A DNA stretch of 64,000 nt from JAAUTT01 sp963846585 (lineage in GTDB: Bacteria; Bacteroidota; Bacteroidia; Bacteroidales; JAAUTT01): the NCBI GenBank assembly GCA_963846585.1, contig CAWJWO010000007.1, positions 434,001 through 498,000 of the forward strand. The letters are read 5' to 3'. The notes beneath the pieces are model-generated. The model made no database searches. It had not been told where the DNA came from and worked only from the letters and a program-made list of their open reading frames with translations. This document shows, piece by piece, positions 54,134 through 62,556 of the stretch; position 1 is the stretch's first letter; each line of letters begins with the position of its first letter. The position numbers and the translations under genes were made by a program.

Positions 54134-55648
54134 ATGAAAAACCGTAAACAGCTTACATATACTTTTACAATTTTGGCCGTTGTATTGGTGCTTGTGAATT
54201 TTTTGTCAAACGACTTTTTTCTCAGGCTTGATTTTACAGCTGATAAACGATATACACTCAGCAAAGCCACAAAAAAGATTTTAAAGGATATAAAAGAACC
54301 TATTACAGTGACGGCATATTTTTCGAAGGATGTACCGCCGGAATTGCAGAAAACAAGACGCGACTTCAAGGAAATGCTTGTTGAATACTCAAATGTATCG
54401 AAACATAAAGTTGTATTTGAATTTATAAATCCCACTGATAATGATCAGATACAGCAGAAAGCTGCTCAGGGTGGCGTTCAGCCGGTAATGGTGAATGTTC
54501 GTGATAAGGATCAGGTTAAACAGCAGAAGGTTTTTTTAGGAGCCGTTGTCCAGGTTGGGGAACACAGTGAGGCAATCCCTGTAATTCAACCGGGGGCAGC
54601 AATGGAATATGCCTTGTCGTCGACAATTAAAAAAATGACTGTTTCTGACAAACCTTCCGTGGGAATACTCCAGGGCCACGGGGAACCCAGCCTGGCCAAT
54701 ATTCATCAGGTTTACTCGACGTTGGAGATTATGTATAACGTTGATTTGGTATACCTCACTGATACGGCATATACCCTGAATAAATATAAAACCATAGCAA
54801 TAGTTGCACCAAAGGATACCATCAAAGACAGGTTTCTTGCCCAGCTTGACCATTACCTGGCTGATGGAGGGAATTTATTCATTGCACTAAACCATGCAGA
54901 TGCAAATTTCCAACGTGGCATGGGTTTTATTACTAATACCGGATTTGAGGCCTGGCTTAAAAATAAAGGCCTTACAATAGAAAATAATTTTATTATTGAT
55001 GAAAATTGCGGAACAGCACGTGTACAGCAACAACAGGCCGGATTTACCATGATGTCTGATATTAAGTTCCCTTATTTGCCCCAGATATCAAAGTTTGCAA
55101 AACATCCTGCTGTTGAAGGGCTGGAGCAGGTAGAGCTAAGATTGGCAAGTTCAATAACTTTTAAGAGTGATTCGGTATGGACATTTGTACCACTTGCCTT
55201 TACATCAGAAAAATCGGGGACACAGGCATCGCCTGTATATTTTGATATTAACAAACAATGGTCAGATAATGATTTTGCTCAAAAAAACCTCGTTGTGGAT
55301 TGTGCATTAATGCCAAAAAAGAATACAAAAAGCGGCAAGATTATAGTAGTCTCAAACGGAAGTTTTGTTTTAAACGGAGAAGGCCAGCAGGCTCAGGAAT
55401 TACCTGCAGATAATGTAAACCTTATGGTAAACTCAATAGATTGGCTGGGCGATGATACAGGATTGATAGGGCTGCGCACCAAGAGTGTTTCTTCACGGCC
55501 TTTGAAACAGATAGATGAAGGTAAAAAATTGTTTCTCAAATATTTTAATTTTCTGTTACCAATCCTTATTATTATCGGATATGGCATATACCGTTTAAAC
55601 CGGAACAGAAATATACGGATTAAAAGAATGGAGGCACGCTATGTTTAA
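54134..55648 (+). CDS. gldG: Gliding-associated ABC auxiliary protein, GldG type
   Basis: A 504-residue protein. One transmembrane helix is near the N-terminus (about 9-28) and one near the C-terminus (about 473-490). Between them is a large periplasmic domain with the ABC-type uncharacterised-transport fold (YTLSKATKKILKDIKEPITV, VGILQGHGEPSLANIHQVYS, LFIALNHAD). It completes the GldA/GldF exporter. It overlaps the next gene by 8 bp, a sign of translational coupling. Confidence 0.91.
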   Translation: MKNRKQLTYTFTILAVVLVLVNFLSNDFFLRLDFTADKRYTLSKATKKILKDIKEPITVTAYFSKDVPPELQKTRRDFKEMLVEYSNVSKHKVVFEFINPTDNDQIQQKAAQGGVQPVMVNVRDKDQVKQQKVFLGAVVQVGEHSEAIPVIQPGAAMEYALSSTIKKMTVSDKPSVGILQGHGEPSLANIHQVYSTLEIMYNVDLVYLTDTAYTLNKYKTIAIVAPKDTIKDRFLAQLDHYLADGGNLFIALNHADANFQRGMGFITNTGFEAWLKNKGLTIENNFIIDENCGTARVQQQQAGFTMMSDIKFPYLPQISKFAKHPAVEGLEQVELRLASSITFKSDSVWTFVPLAFTSEKSGTQASPVYFDINKQWSDNDFAQKNLVVDCALMPKKNTKSGKIIVVSNGSFVLNGEGQQAQELPADNVNLMVNSIDWLGDDTGLIGLRTKSVSSRPLKQIDEGKKLFLKYFNFLLPILIIIGYGIYRLNRNRNIRIKRMEARYV

Positions 55649-56582
55649 AAAATTAAATACTACTATACTTGTTATTATTTTAGGAGTTTTAATAGCCCTG
55701 GCAATTATTTCCCAGATAATTAGCAATCACAGGGGTGATAGGAATTTCAAGAGACTACTGTTTGATACTGACACAACTAAAATTTCCAGTATTATTATTA
55801 AAACTAAATTAGCCAAAGAGGATGTGGAAATTGTAAAAGATGGCAAATTATGGCACGTTAAAGCAAAAGGCAAAATTTATAGTGTAGATCAAGGTATTGC
55901 AAGATCAATGGTATTGGAAATCTATAATATGAGGGCAGAAAGGCTGGCCGCCATGGATAAGTCGGAATGGGTTAAATACCAGGTAACTGACACTTTGGCA
56001 ACGCATGTTAAAGTGAAACAGGGAAATAAACTGGTAGCTGATTTCCTGGTTGGGAAATTTTCGTATAGCCAGAACCCTCAAAAGTTTAACACATTTATAA
56101 GGTTATCAAAAGAAGACGAAGTTTATGCCGTTGACGGATTTTTAGCAATGACATTCAGCAAAAGACTGGACGATTTACGCAATAAAGTTTTGGTTAGTGT
56201 GCCATCAGCCCAGATTACAAAAATAAACTTTTACTATCCTGCAGATAGTTCCTTTGAACTGATTAAGGTGAAAAACGGGTGGAAATTAAACGGGCAGGAA
56301 GCTGATTCGGCTAAGGTTGCCGGTTTTGTCAATTCTCTTTCCTATGCAACCGGCAACGAATTTGTATCGGATTCAATCACATCAGGGTTGCGCATTTATT
56401 CCTTAAAAATTGAAGGCAATAATTTTAACCCGGTAGAAATAAATGCTTATAGTGCCGATACTGCGAACAAGTACATTATAACTTCGAGTATCAACCCTGA
56501 CGGAAGGTTTAGTGGTATAAGTTCCGATTTGACTAACAGGATTTTTGTAAACAAATACAGGTTTTTGAAGGGCAAGAAATAG
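55641..56582 (+). CDS. DUF4340 protein of the gld-type ABC operon
   Basis: A 313-residue protein. An N-terminal membrane helix (about 8-26) is followed by a repeated beta-type domain matching DUF4340 (LWHVKAKGKIYSVDQGIARSM, VADFLVGKFSYSQNPQKFNT). DUF4340 proteins commonly accompany the GldG-like auxiliary subunit and are likely periplasmic partners. Role unknown. The TAG stop leads straight into a GTGCTTA/CCCTAGC array. Confidence 0.85.
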   Translation: MFKKLNTTILVIILGVLIALAIISQIISNHRGDRNFKRLLFDTDTTKISSIIIKTKLAKEDVEIVKDGKLWHVKAKGKIYSVDQGIARSMVLEIYNMRAERLAAMDKSEWVKYQVTDTLATHVKVKQGNKLVADFLVGKFSYSQNPQKFNTFIRLSKEDEVYAVDGFLAMTFSKRLDDLRNKVLVSVPSAQITKINFYYPADSSFELIKVKNGWKLNGQEADSAKVAGFVNSLSYATGNEFVSDSITSGLRIYSLKIEGNNFNPVEINAYSADTANKYIITSSINPDGRFSGISSDLTNRIFVNKYRFLKGKK

Positions 56583-56714
56583 TGCTTAGTGCTTAGTGCT
56601 TAGTGCATAGTGCATAGTCCCTAGCCCCTAGTCCCTAGCCCCTAGCCCCTAGCCCCTAGCCCCTAGCCCCTAGCCCCTAGCCCCTAGCCCCTAGCCCCTA
56701 GCCCCTAGCCCCTT
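56582..56714. repeat. TGCTTAG and CCCTAGC arrays between convergent genes
   Basis: About five TGCTTAG/TGCATAG units (56582-56618), then a nearly perfect CCTAGCC run of ten or more units (56618-56712), ending in the stop codon of the kinase-like gene. The most uniform array in the window; it fills the whole 130-bp gap. Confidence 0.93.
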
Positions 56715-57405
56715 ACACAATAAGGTTCCGCAATTCCATAAGATTTAATATGGATTCGGCTATTTCATCAACAGTGAGGGTCATACAATTATATTTAACG
56801 TCGACCCAAGTGTAGTCGTTTCCTTTGCCGTTAAAATGTTCCCTGAATTTAGCCCTGCGTTTATCAGTTTCGATTACATATTTACGTGCTTCTTCCATTG
56901 TACAGCAATGTTTTGTAAAAGAAACAGAAACACGCCATTCGAGCGGGGCTTCAAGGTAAATATGAAGTGACCGCTTAATGTCCCGGGATAAGGGTGTGCC
57001 ACCCCGGCCAAGAATAATCACATGGCCGTCATTAGCCATGGATCTGACGACTTCGCCTATAGTTTTTATTACAGTGCGGTCGTTTTTATAATATCTTTGT
57101 GATTGGGAGCTTAGTATTTCATCAATTACAGTCCGGTTTTCTTCAAAAATAGCTTTTATATCCACCGGGTCAAGTTGCAGCTCATTTGCAGCCTGGACAA
57201 AAACTTCCTTCCCAACCCATTTCCATAGTTCTTTTTTACCCAGGGATATAAGGCGCTGATTGAGTAAATCTGTAAGCTTACGGGAAACATTTTTTCCAGG
57301 GCACCCTGTTTCGCGGGCAATAGTTACCACAGGGCCCGGATCTGAGCTTTGAATTCCTTTTTCAAGATATCTTTCTTTAAGATATTGGTTCAGATCTATT
57401 TTCAT
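56713..57405 (-). CDS. Cytidylate kinase-like family protein
   Basis: A 230-residue P-loop kinase-type protein. GPVVTIARETGCPGKNVSRKL resembles the cytidylate-kinase-like (AAK6) nucleotide-binding start, but with GCPGK instead of a classical GxGxGKS/T. Later GHVIILGRGGTPLSRD and YLEAPLEWRV, and ETDKRRAKFREHFNG, match the lid and base-contact region. These family members are of unsettled substrate and are not the Cmk housekeeping enzyme. Upstream is the AACCCCTTAAAAAGGGG hairpin. Confidence 0.82.
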   Translation of the reverse strand: MKIDLNQYLKERYLEKGIQSSDPGPVVTIARETGCPGKNVSRKLTDLLNQRLISLGKKELWKWVGKEVFVQAANELQLDPVDIKAIFEENRTVIDEILSSQSQRYYKNDRTVIKTIGEVVRSMANDGHVIILGRGGTPLSRDIKRSLHIYLEAPLEWRVSVSFTKHCCTMEEARKYVIETDKRRAKFREHFNGKGNDYTWVDVKYNCMTLTVDEIAESILNLMELRNLIV

Positions 57406-57416
57406 TTGTTAATTTT

Positions 57417-57451
57417 TTAACCCCAACCCCTTAAAAAGGGGCTATAACTGT
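57417..57451. repeat. Dispersed CCCCTTAAAAAGGGG hairpin, second copy
   Basis: TTAACCCCAACCCC followed by TTAAAAAGGGG and TATAACTGT. The same 35-bp text with one change stands at 51407-51441, and a shorter relative at 26602-26615. It sits 12 bp upstream of the kinase-like gene, in a dnaG-side gap with no other features. Confidence 0.72.
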
Positions 57452-57566
57452 TTTTCGATTAATGAGAAATTTCTTAGTGTTATTAGTAAATAAAAATAGT
57501 TTTTAAATATCAATTTTCAAAGAAATAATAGTTCTTTTAAGAATAATCAGTGTTTTCTTACAGACA

Positions 57567-59513
57567 CTACATAATAATCCTATTGCGCAAATTCTTAGAT
57601 AATTCCCGTTTAAAATTGTTTAAAACTAGTATTTTTTGCTGCAGTACGTTCAGAGTTTCGAAATCGGATAAGCTTTGGGCTTTAAGCAATTGATCCTGAA
57701 CATCTTTAATCATAAGCATTATTCTCTTGCTTTTATAAATAAGTATTATTTCAGGCACTATCGATTTAAGCCTTAATTCTTCAGTTTCGACAAATATTTC
57801 AAGTTTACGGTACCGTTTGCTGAGCTCATATTTTTCTGTTACGAGGTCGGCTGCAGTTTTGCTTATCTCGCTGTCAGGATGATAAATAAAGTACTTACTG
57901 CCGGGCAAATCGCCGTTACTTATAAAATGCTGGTATTCCTGAAATATTTTACGATAAACAATATTACTGAATTCCAGTTCATCCCGTGATATTTCACGGA
58001 CAAAAAATTCCTGGACGGTAAATTCACCTTCAATATTAAGTTCTTCATCGTTGCCATCAAACAATACCATGGTACCGAAATTAAGCATTATACGTATTAT
58101 TTCTTTTTCGACGACTTCAAGTTCATTAATTTCAAGGTTAGAGGCAACCTTGTTATTGACTTCAGGGACAAAAGCAGAATTATCGGGTTTGTAGAGGTTT
58201 TTACTGAAAGCAGCTCTTCGTTGATTGCTTACTTCAGAATAAAGTATTTGTTCGCTAACATTTAATAATTTTGAACATTCGTGAAGAAACAATGACCGTA
58301 CGATAGCATCAGGTACGATGCTTATGGATTTTACGATATCGGATATTGCATAACCCCTTTTTACCGGGTCGTTTTGTGCATCAGCTAATAACAAATTGGT
58401 TTTGAATTGAATGAAATCAGTTTCAGCAGTGCGCAGGAAATCAATAATTTCAGAAGAGCTGTGTTTTCGTGCGAAGGAATCAGGATCTTCCGGTGAGGGC
58501 AGAAGGATTACCCTTACATTCATCCCTTCTTCCAGTACAAGGTCGATGCCGCGAAGAGAAGCTTTAATACCGGCAGGATCGCCATCATAAAGTATTGTAA
58601 TATTATTTGAAAATCGCCTGATAAGTCGTATTTGTTCAACCGTTAATGAGGTTCCTGAAGAAGCCACTACATTTTCAATGCCTGCCTGATGCATTGAAAT
58701 TACATCCGTATATCCTTCAACAAGATAACATTTGTTTTCCCGTATTATACTTTGTTTTGCCTGAAAAATGCCATAAAGCACATTGCTTTTGTGATATATT
58801 TCCGACTCGGGAGAATTAAGATATTTGGCAATTTTTTTGTCGGTTTTCATGACTCTCCCGCCAAAGGCTATTACTTTTCCGGTAATATTTTGAATGGGAA
58901 ACATCACCCTTCCGGAGAACCTGTCAAATGGCGGAAAATTATCATTATGAATTGTTAAGCCCGTTTTAACCAAAAAGTCGAGGTTAAAACCCTCTTTCAG
59001 GGCTTTACGGGTAAAATCGTCACGCTGATCAGGACAATAGCCAAGCTGGAATTTTTCGAGGGTGTCGTCACGAAAGCCCCTTTCCTTAAAATATGATAAT
59101 CCGATAATGCGGCCTTCGTTTTCGTTGAGAAGGTTATTTGTAAAAGTTTTAGCGGCAAAATTTGTGACCAGCAGCATGCTTTCACGGTCGGTTTTTTGCT
59201 GAATATCTTCATCCTCACGGTGTGTTTCAACAATTTCGATATGGTATCGTGCTGCAAGATATTTTAATGCTTCGTAGAAGTTTATCTTTTCATGTTCCAT
59301 TATGAAATTAACAGGATTGCCTCCCTTGCCGCATCCGAAACATTTATATATATTACGGGACGGTGAAACTGTAAAAGAAGGAGTTTTTTCATTATGGAAC
59401 GGACACAAACCAATATAATTAACCCCGCGCCGCTTAAGAGTAACAAAATCCTGCACCACATCCAATATCTGGGATGCATCAAAAATACGGTCAATTGTGG
59501 GTTGGTCGATCAT
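57567..59513 (-). CDS. dnaG: DNA primase
   Basis: A 648-residue primase that lays RNA primers for replication. The CHC2 zinc motif is CPFHNEKTPSF and CFGCGKGG (residues about 38-64). TOPRIM is at about 265-345 (YLVEGYTDVIS, ILYDGDPAGIKAS, EDPDSF). The C-terminal part is a DnaB-binding helical domain (about 480-648). All domains present. It is next to the array-filled gap before the sirtuin gene and has no rpoD or rpsU beside it. Confidence 0.97.
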   Translation of the reverse strand: MIDQPTIDRIFDASQILDVVQDFVTLKRRGVNYIGLCPFHNEKTPSFTVSPSRNIYKCFGCGKGGNPVNFIMEHEKINFYEALKYLAARYHIEIVETHREDEDIQQKTDRESMLLVTNFAAKTFTNNLLNENEGRIIGLSYFKERGFRDDTLEKFQLGYCPDQRDDFTRKALKEGFNLDFLVKTGLTIHNDNFPPFDRFSGRVMFPIQNITGKVIAFGGRVMKTDKKIAKYLNSPESEIYHKSNVLYGIFQAKQSIIRENKCYLVEGYTDVISMHQAGIENVVASSGTSLTVEQIRLIRRFSNNITILYDGDPAGIKASLRGIDLVLEEGMNVRVILLPSPEDPDSFARKHSSSEIIDFLRTAETDFIQFKTNLLLADAQNDPVKRGYAISDIVKSISIVPDAIVRSLFLHECSKLLNVSEQILYSEVSNQRRAAFSKNLYKPDNSAFVPEVNNKVASNLEINELEVVEKEIIRIMLNFGTMVLFDGNDEELNIEGEFTVQEFFVREISRDELEFSNIVYRKIFQEYQHFISNGDLPGSKYFIYHPDSEISKTAADLVTEKYELSKRYRKLEIFVETEELRLKSIVPEIILIYKSKRIMLMIKDVQDQLLKAQSLSDFETLNVLQQKILVLNNFKRELSKNLRNRIIM

Positions 59514-59540
59514 TTCGGAATTTTGTAAAACGTAAAGTTA

Positions 59541-59729
59541 ATTAATAGGAACCAAGAACCAATAACCAGGAACCAAGACGCAGAAAAAAATTTGAAAATG
59601 TATAAATTAAAAATGATGACTTTGTTTTTATACTATAAATTATTTAAATTTAGGACTTTATAAATAATAATTATTTTCTTAAAATAAAAGTCCTGGTTCC
59701 TGGTTCCTGGTTCCTGGTTCCTGGCTCTA
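59541..59729. repeat. Inverted pair of AGGAACC/GGTTCCT arrays
   Basis: AGGAACCAAG/ACCAATA units (59541-59581) and four perfect GGTTCCT units with CTGGCTC (59687-59729), reverse complements around an AT spacer of about 105 bp, in the divergent gap between dnaG and the sirtuin gene. Same plan as 25154-25371. Confidence 0.85.
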
Positions 59730-59762
59730 TAATAATAATAATTTTAAACAAAATAAAAACAA

Positions 59763-60452
59763 TTGAAAAAGCTGTGTGTATTAACTGGTGCAGGAATGAG
59801 CGCCGAGAGTGGAATAAAGACATTCAGGGACAGTGGCGGCTTATGGGAGGAGTATGATGTGATGACTGTGGCAAGCATAGAAGGATGGCACGCAAATCCA
59901 CAGTTAATGCTGCGATTTTACAATGAACGGCGTAAACAACTGGAGACAGCTAAACCCAATGAAGGACATACAGGGTTAGCCTTACTTGAAAAATATTTTG
60001 AAGTTTATATTATTACACAAAATGTAGACGATCTGCACGAGCGGGCAGGAAGCAGGAGGGTGTTGCATTTGCATGGTGAACTTAAGAAAGCACGCAGCAG
60101 CGATGACCCGAAATTAATTTATGATATTGGCTATAATGAAATAAAATGGGGGGATAAATGTGAGAAGGGTTCGCAGCTGCGACCTCACATTGTTTGGTTT
60201 GGAGAGGCGGTGCCCGCTTTTGAAGAGGCAACGAATATAGTGGCTGAAGCAGATGTGTTTGCAGTTATTGGTACATCGCTGAACGTTTATCCTGCAGCCG
60301 GGCTTGTTAATTATGTGTCGCCCAAAACGCCGGTATACCTAATTGATCCGAAGGATGTGCCACAGCCTTATGGCCGGAAGGTGGTGTTTATTAAGGAGAA
60401 GGCTAGTGTGGGGGTTAGAATATTGACGGACAAGTTGTTGAAGAGTGATTAA
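59763..60452 (+). CDS. cobB: Sirtuin-type NAD-dependent deacylase lacking most zinc cysteines
   Basis: A 229-residue Sir2 family protein. The NAD-binding GAGMSAESGIKTFRDSGGLWE is intact, as are TQNVDDLHERAG and the catalytic His of LHLHGEL. PHIVWFGEAVP and GTSLNVYPAAGLV follow. The zinc-ribbon CxxC pairs are absent: the loop KKARSSDDPKLIYDIGYNE contains none and only one Cys follows (DKCEKG). As I recall, this type is common in Bacteroidota and keeps the fold without zinc. The start is TTG. Its C-terminal AGTGATTAA is the first unit of a GTGATTAA octamer array. Confidence 0.9.
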   Translation: MKKLCVLTGAGMSAESGIKTFRDSGGLWEEYDVMTVASIEGWHANPQLMLRFYNERRKQLETAKPNEGHTGLALLEKYFEVYIITQNVDDLHERAGSRRVLHLHGELKKARSSDDPKLIYDIGYNEIKWGDKCEKGSQLRPHIVWFGEAVPAFEEATNIVAEADVFAVIGTSLNVYPAAGLVNYVSPKTPVYLIDPKDVPQPYGRKVVFIKEKASVGVRILTDKLLKSD

Positions 60453-60512
60453 GTGATTAGGTGATTAGGTGATGAAGTGATGAAGTGATGAAGTTTTCCT
60501 ACTTTCCTACTT
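60447..60512. repeat. GTGATTAA/GTGATGAA octamer array and CCTACTT units
   Basis: Six octamers starting in the sirtuin stop codon, then TTCCTAC units (about 60495-60512), leading to the MITE-like element. This is the reverse complement of the TTAATCAC family at 44793. Confidence 0.8.
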
Positions 60513-60529
60513 TTTTTATAACAACTTAC

Positions 60530-60722
60530 TTATGCGAATTAAGAGTTTAAAAATTTAAACCACAAAGATCACAAAGGTTTACACAAAGTAACACAAAGAA
60601 ACAAATTCTTTTAAATAATAAAATTAAGGATATAGTGAATTATCCTTTGTGTACCTTAGTGATTGACTTAGTGTACCTTTGTGGTAAAGCTAATTTTATA
60701 TTTTAAACTTTAATTCACATTA
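60530..60722. mobile_element. MITE-like 193-bp element, copy 2 (inverted)
   Basis: Same length and internal order as 34571-34763 but reverse complemented. Termini TTATGCGAATTAA and TTAATTCACATTA are one mismatch from the other copy on each side. The words CACAAAGG, TTACACAAAG, GTGTACCTTAGTG and CCTTTGTGG are shared, while the central loop has diverged. It fills most of the 290-bp gap between the sirtuin and glycosyltransferase genes. Confidence 0.78.
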
Positions 60723-60742
60723 CTATTATAATACTAATACTA

Positions 60743-61930
60743 TTGAAAAGGATCCTGATATTCATAGACTGGTATCTGCCCGGTTATAAGGCAGGAGGAC
60801 CGATTAGTTCCGTTGCTAACCTTGTGGATCATCTTTCAGGAGAATTTGAGTTTATGATTATTACCCGGGACACAGATTATTGTGAAACTATCCCTTATAC
60901 GAAGGTTAACTCTGATGCATGGAATAATCTTCCGGGAAACCTGAAAGTATATTATTTTTCACAGAGAAAACTTTCAATTAAATCGTTAATAACAATAACC
61001 AACAATATAAATTTTGATTTAGTGTATGTTAACGGCATATATTCTTTATATTTCTCAATATTTCCCCTTGTATGGTTTCACTGGCTTAAGAAGAAAAATG
61101 TTATAGTTTCGTCGCGGGGTATGCTTTCAAAACACACTTTTTCATCGAAAAGGCTAAAAAAGAAAATGTTTTATTTTATGGCACGTTGTATTGGACTATA
61201 CAGGGGGATCATATTCCAGGCTACCAACATGCATGAGGCTGAACAGATACGTCACACCCTTGGTTTTAAAGGTGATATAAGAGTTGTGCCAAACCTGCCT
61301 CCTAAAAAAATAATGTCCGCAATATCGCCAATAATGAAAGAACCGGGTGATTTAAAGTTGGTAAATATTGCAAGGATATCGCCCGAAAAAAATATTTTGT
61401 TTGTGTTGGAAGTGTTAGAAAATGTATTTAATACTGAAAAAAATTCAGTTAAGGGTTCCTCCGGTAAAGTAACCCTTGATATTTACGGGACAGTGTATGA
61501 TGAAATTTATTGGGGAAAATGTAAAGAACTTATATCCAGGCTTCCGGATTTTGTAAAAGTTAATTATTGTGGCCCGGTTGAAAAAAGTGAAATTACCAAA
61601 ACATTGGCCAGGTATCATTTTTTTATAATGCCTTCTCAGGGTGAGAATTATGGCCATGCAATAGTAGAGAGTTTTTTAGCCGGCTGTCCGGTAATAATAA
61701 GCGACAGGACGCCATGGCACAATTTAAATAAAGCAGGTTGGGACATACCACTTGAAAAACCAGGAAAATTTAAGGAGATAATTGAATATTGTGTCGGGAT
61801 GGGTGAGGCGGAGTATAATGAAATGAGCCGCTGGGCGTTTGATTTTGGGATAAAGGTTGCAGAGGACAGGGAGGTGCTGGAGGCGAACAGAGAGTTGTTT
61901 GAAATGAGAAGATTAAAGACTTGTTATTAG
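60743..61930 (+). CDS. Glycosyltransferase family 4 protein
   Basis: A 395-residue GT-B enzyme. The N-terminal half has the acceptor-binding PGYKAGGPISSVANLV loop. The C-terminal half has ARISPEKNI and the nucleotide-sugar motif ENYGHAIVESFLAGCPVI (EX7E). Sugar donor and acceptor are unknown. It lies at the edge of a likely surface-polysaccharide locus that continues beyond the window with asnB. The start is TTG. Confidence 0.88.
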   Translation: MKRILIFIDWYLPGYKAGGPISSVANLVDHLSGEFEFMIITRDTDYCETIPYTKVNSDAWNNLPGNLKVYYFSQRKLSIKSLITITNNINFDLVYVNGIYSLYFSIFPLVWFHWLKKKNVIVSSRGMLSKHTFSSKRLKKKMFYFMARCIGLYRGIIFQATNMHEAEQIRHTLGFKGDIRVVPNLPPKKIMSAISPIMKEPGDLKLVNIARISPEKNILFVLEVLENVFNTEKNSVKGSSGKVTLDIYGTVYDEIYWGKCKELISRLPDFVKVNYCGPVEKSEITKTLARYHFFIMPSQGENYGHAIVESFLAGCPVIISDRTPWHNLNKAGWDIPLEKPGKFKEIIEYCVGMGEAEYNEMSRWAFDFGIKVAEDREVLEANRELFEMRRLKTCY

Positions 61931-61933
61931 TAT

Positions 61934-62281
61934 TTAAAACTTATTTACTCGTATTTTATTTTTTGATATGGTGATGAAACAATTTTCCTTAAAATTTAAA
62001 GAATCATCGATACATTTTACAAATGATTTTTCAATTTGTTTATAATTTGGTTGATCGTATCTCATAAAAATAACAGAAATTTTTTCTAAACCATGTGAAA
62101 ACAGAAGTTCTCCAAAATCTTTATCTTCAGTAACTAAAATTCCTTTATATTTTCTGGTAATTTCAATAACTTCCTTATCCGAAATTCCGGGACAATTTTC
62201 ACGAATAGAAAAATAATCAAGTCCTTTATTCTTTATTATTTGAATCCAATACGTTTCAACGTTTTCATCAAGAATAATCAT
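61934..62281 (-). CDS. DUF5615 PIN-like toxin candidate
   Basis: A 115-residue protein with the DUF5615 pattern: LDENVETYW (first acidic group), SDKEVIEITRKYKGILVTEDKDFGEL (acidic pair in the middle). Such PIN-like proteins are toxin candidates paired with DUF433 antitoxins, here encoded directly upstream with a 4-bp overlap. Nuclease activity is inferred from the fold, not shown. Between the glycosyltransferase (3 bp away, convergent) and asnB. Confidence 0.85.
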   Translation of the reverse strand: MIILDENVETYWIQIIKNKGLDYFSIRENCPGISDKEVIEITRKYKGILVTEDKDFGELLFSHGLEKISVIFMRYDQPNYKQIEKSFVKCIDDSLNFKENCFITISKNKIRVNKF

Positions 62282-62505
62282 ACAATTTCAGCAATTTCCT
62301 CATTTGCAATTAAATCAGCTGCGAATTCAAGAGCTGCAAAAATTTGTTCCTGAACAAGATGAGGATAATTTTCAATTATTTTTTCTATAGTATAGCCACC
62401 TGCCAGTTTTCTCATTATCAGTTCAACTGAAATTCGTGTGCCTTTAATTATTGGTTTTCCTAGCATTATTTCAGGATTTCTTACAATATAATTTTTGTAA
62501 TTCAT
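62278..62505 (-). CDS. DUF433 antitoxin candidate
   Basis: A 75-residue protein of the DUF433 family: NPEIMLGKPIIKGTRISVEL near the start, then LIMRKLAGGYTIEKIIENYP and LEFAADLIANEE. It has an HTH-like fold and probably both neutralises the DUF5615 partner and represses the operon. The two genes overlap (ATGA). Confidence 0.88.
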   Translation of the reverse strand: MNYKNYIVRNPEIMLGKPIIKGTRISVELIMRKLAGGYTIEKIIENYPHLVQEQIFAALEFAADLIANEEIAEIV

Positions 62506-62556
62506 AAATGTTTAATTAATATCATTATAAATAATTTATATATATAAAAATTTTTT

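Noticed and set aside
52315..56582. Evidence that the organism glides
   Set aside because: gldA/F/G-like genes occur in non-gliding Bacteroidota; no gldK-N or spr genes are in the window.
56618..56712. CCTAGCC run as a telomere-like or chromosome-end repeat
   Set aside because: It is internal between two intact convergent genes and is one of several families with the same period.
37482..56714. Tandem units as a CRISPR array
   Set aside because: Units are 7 bp without spacers of fixed size, and no cas genes are present.
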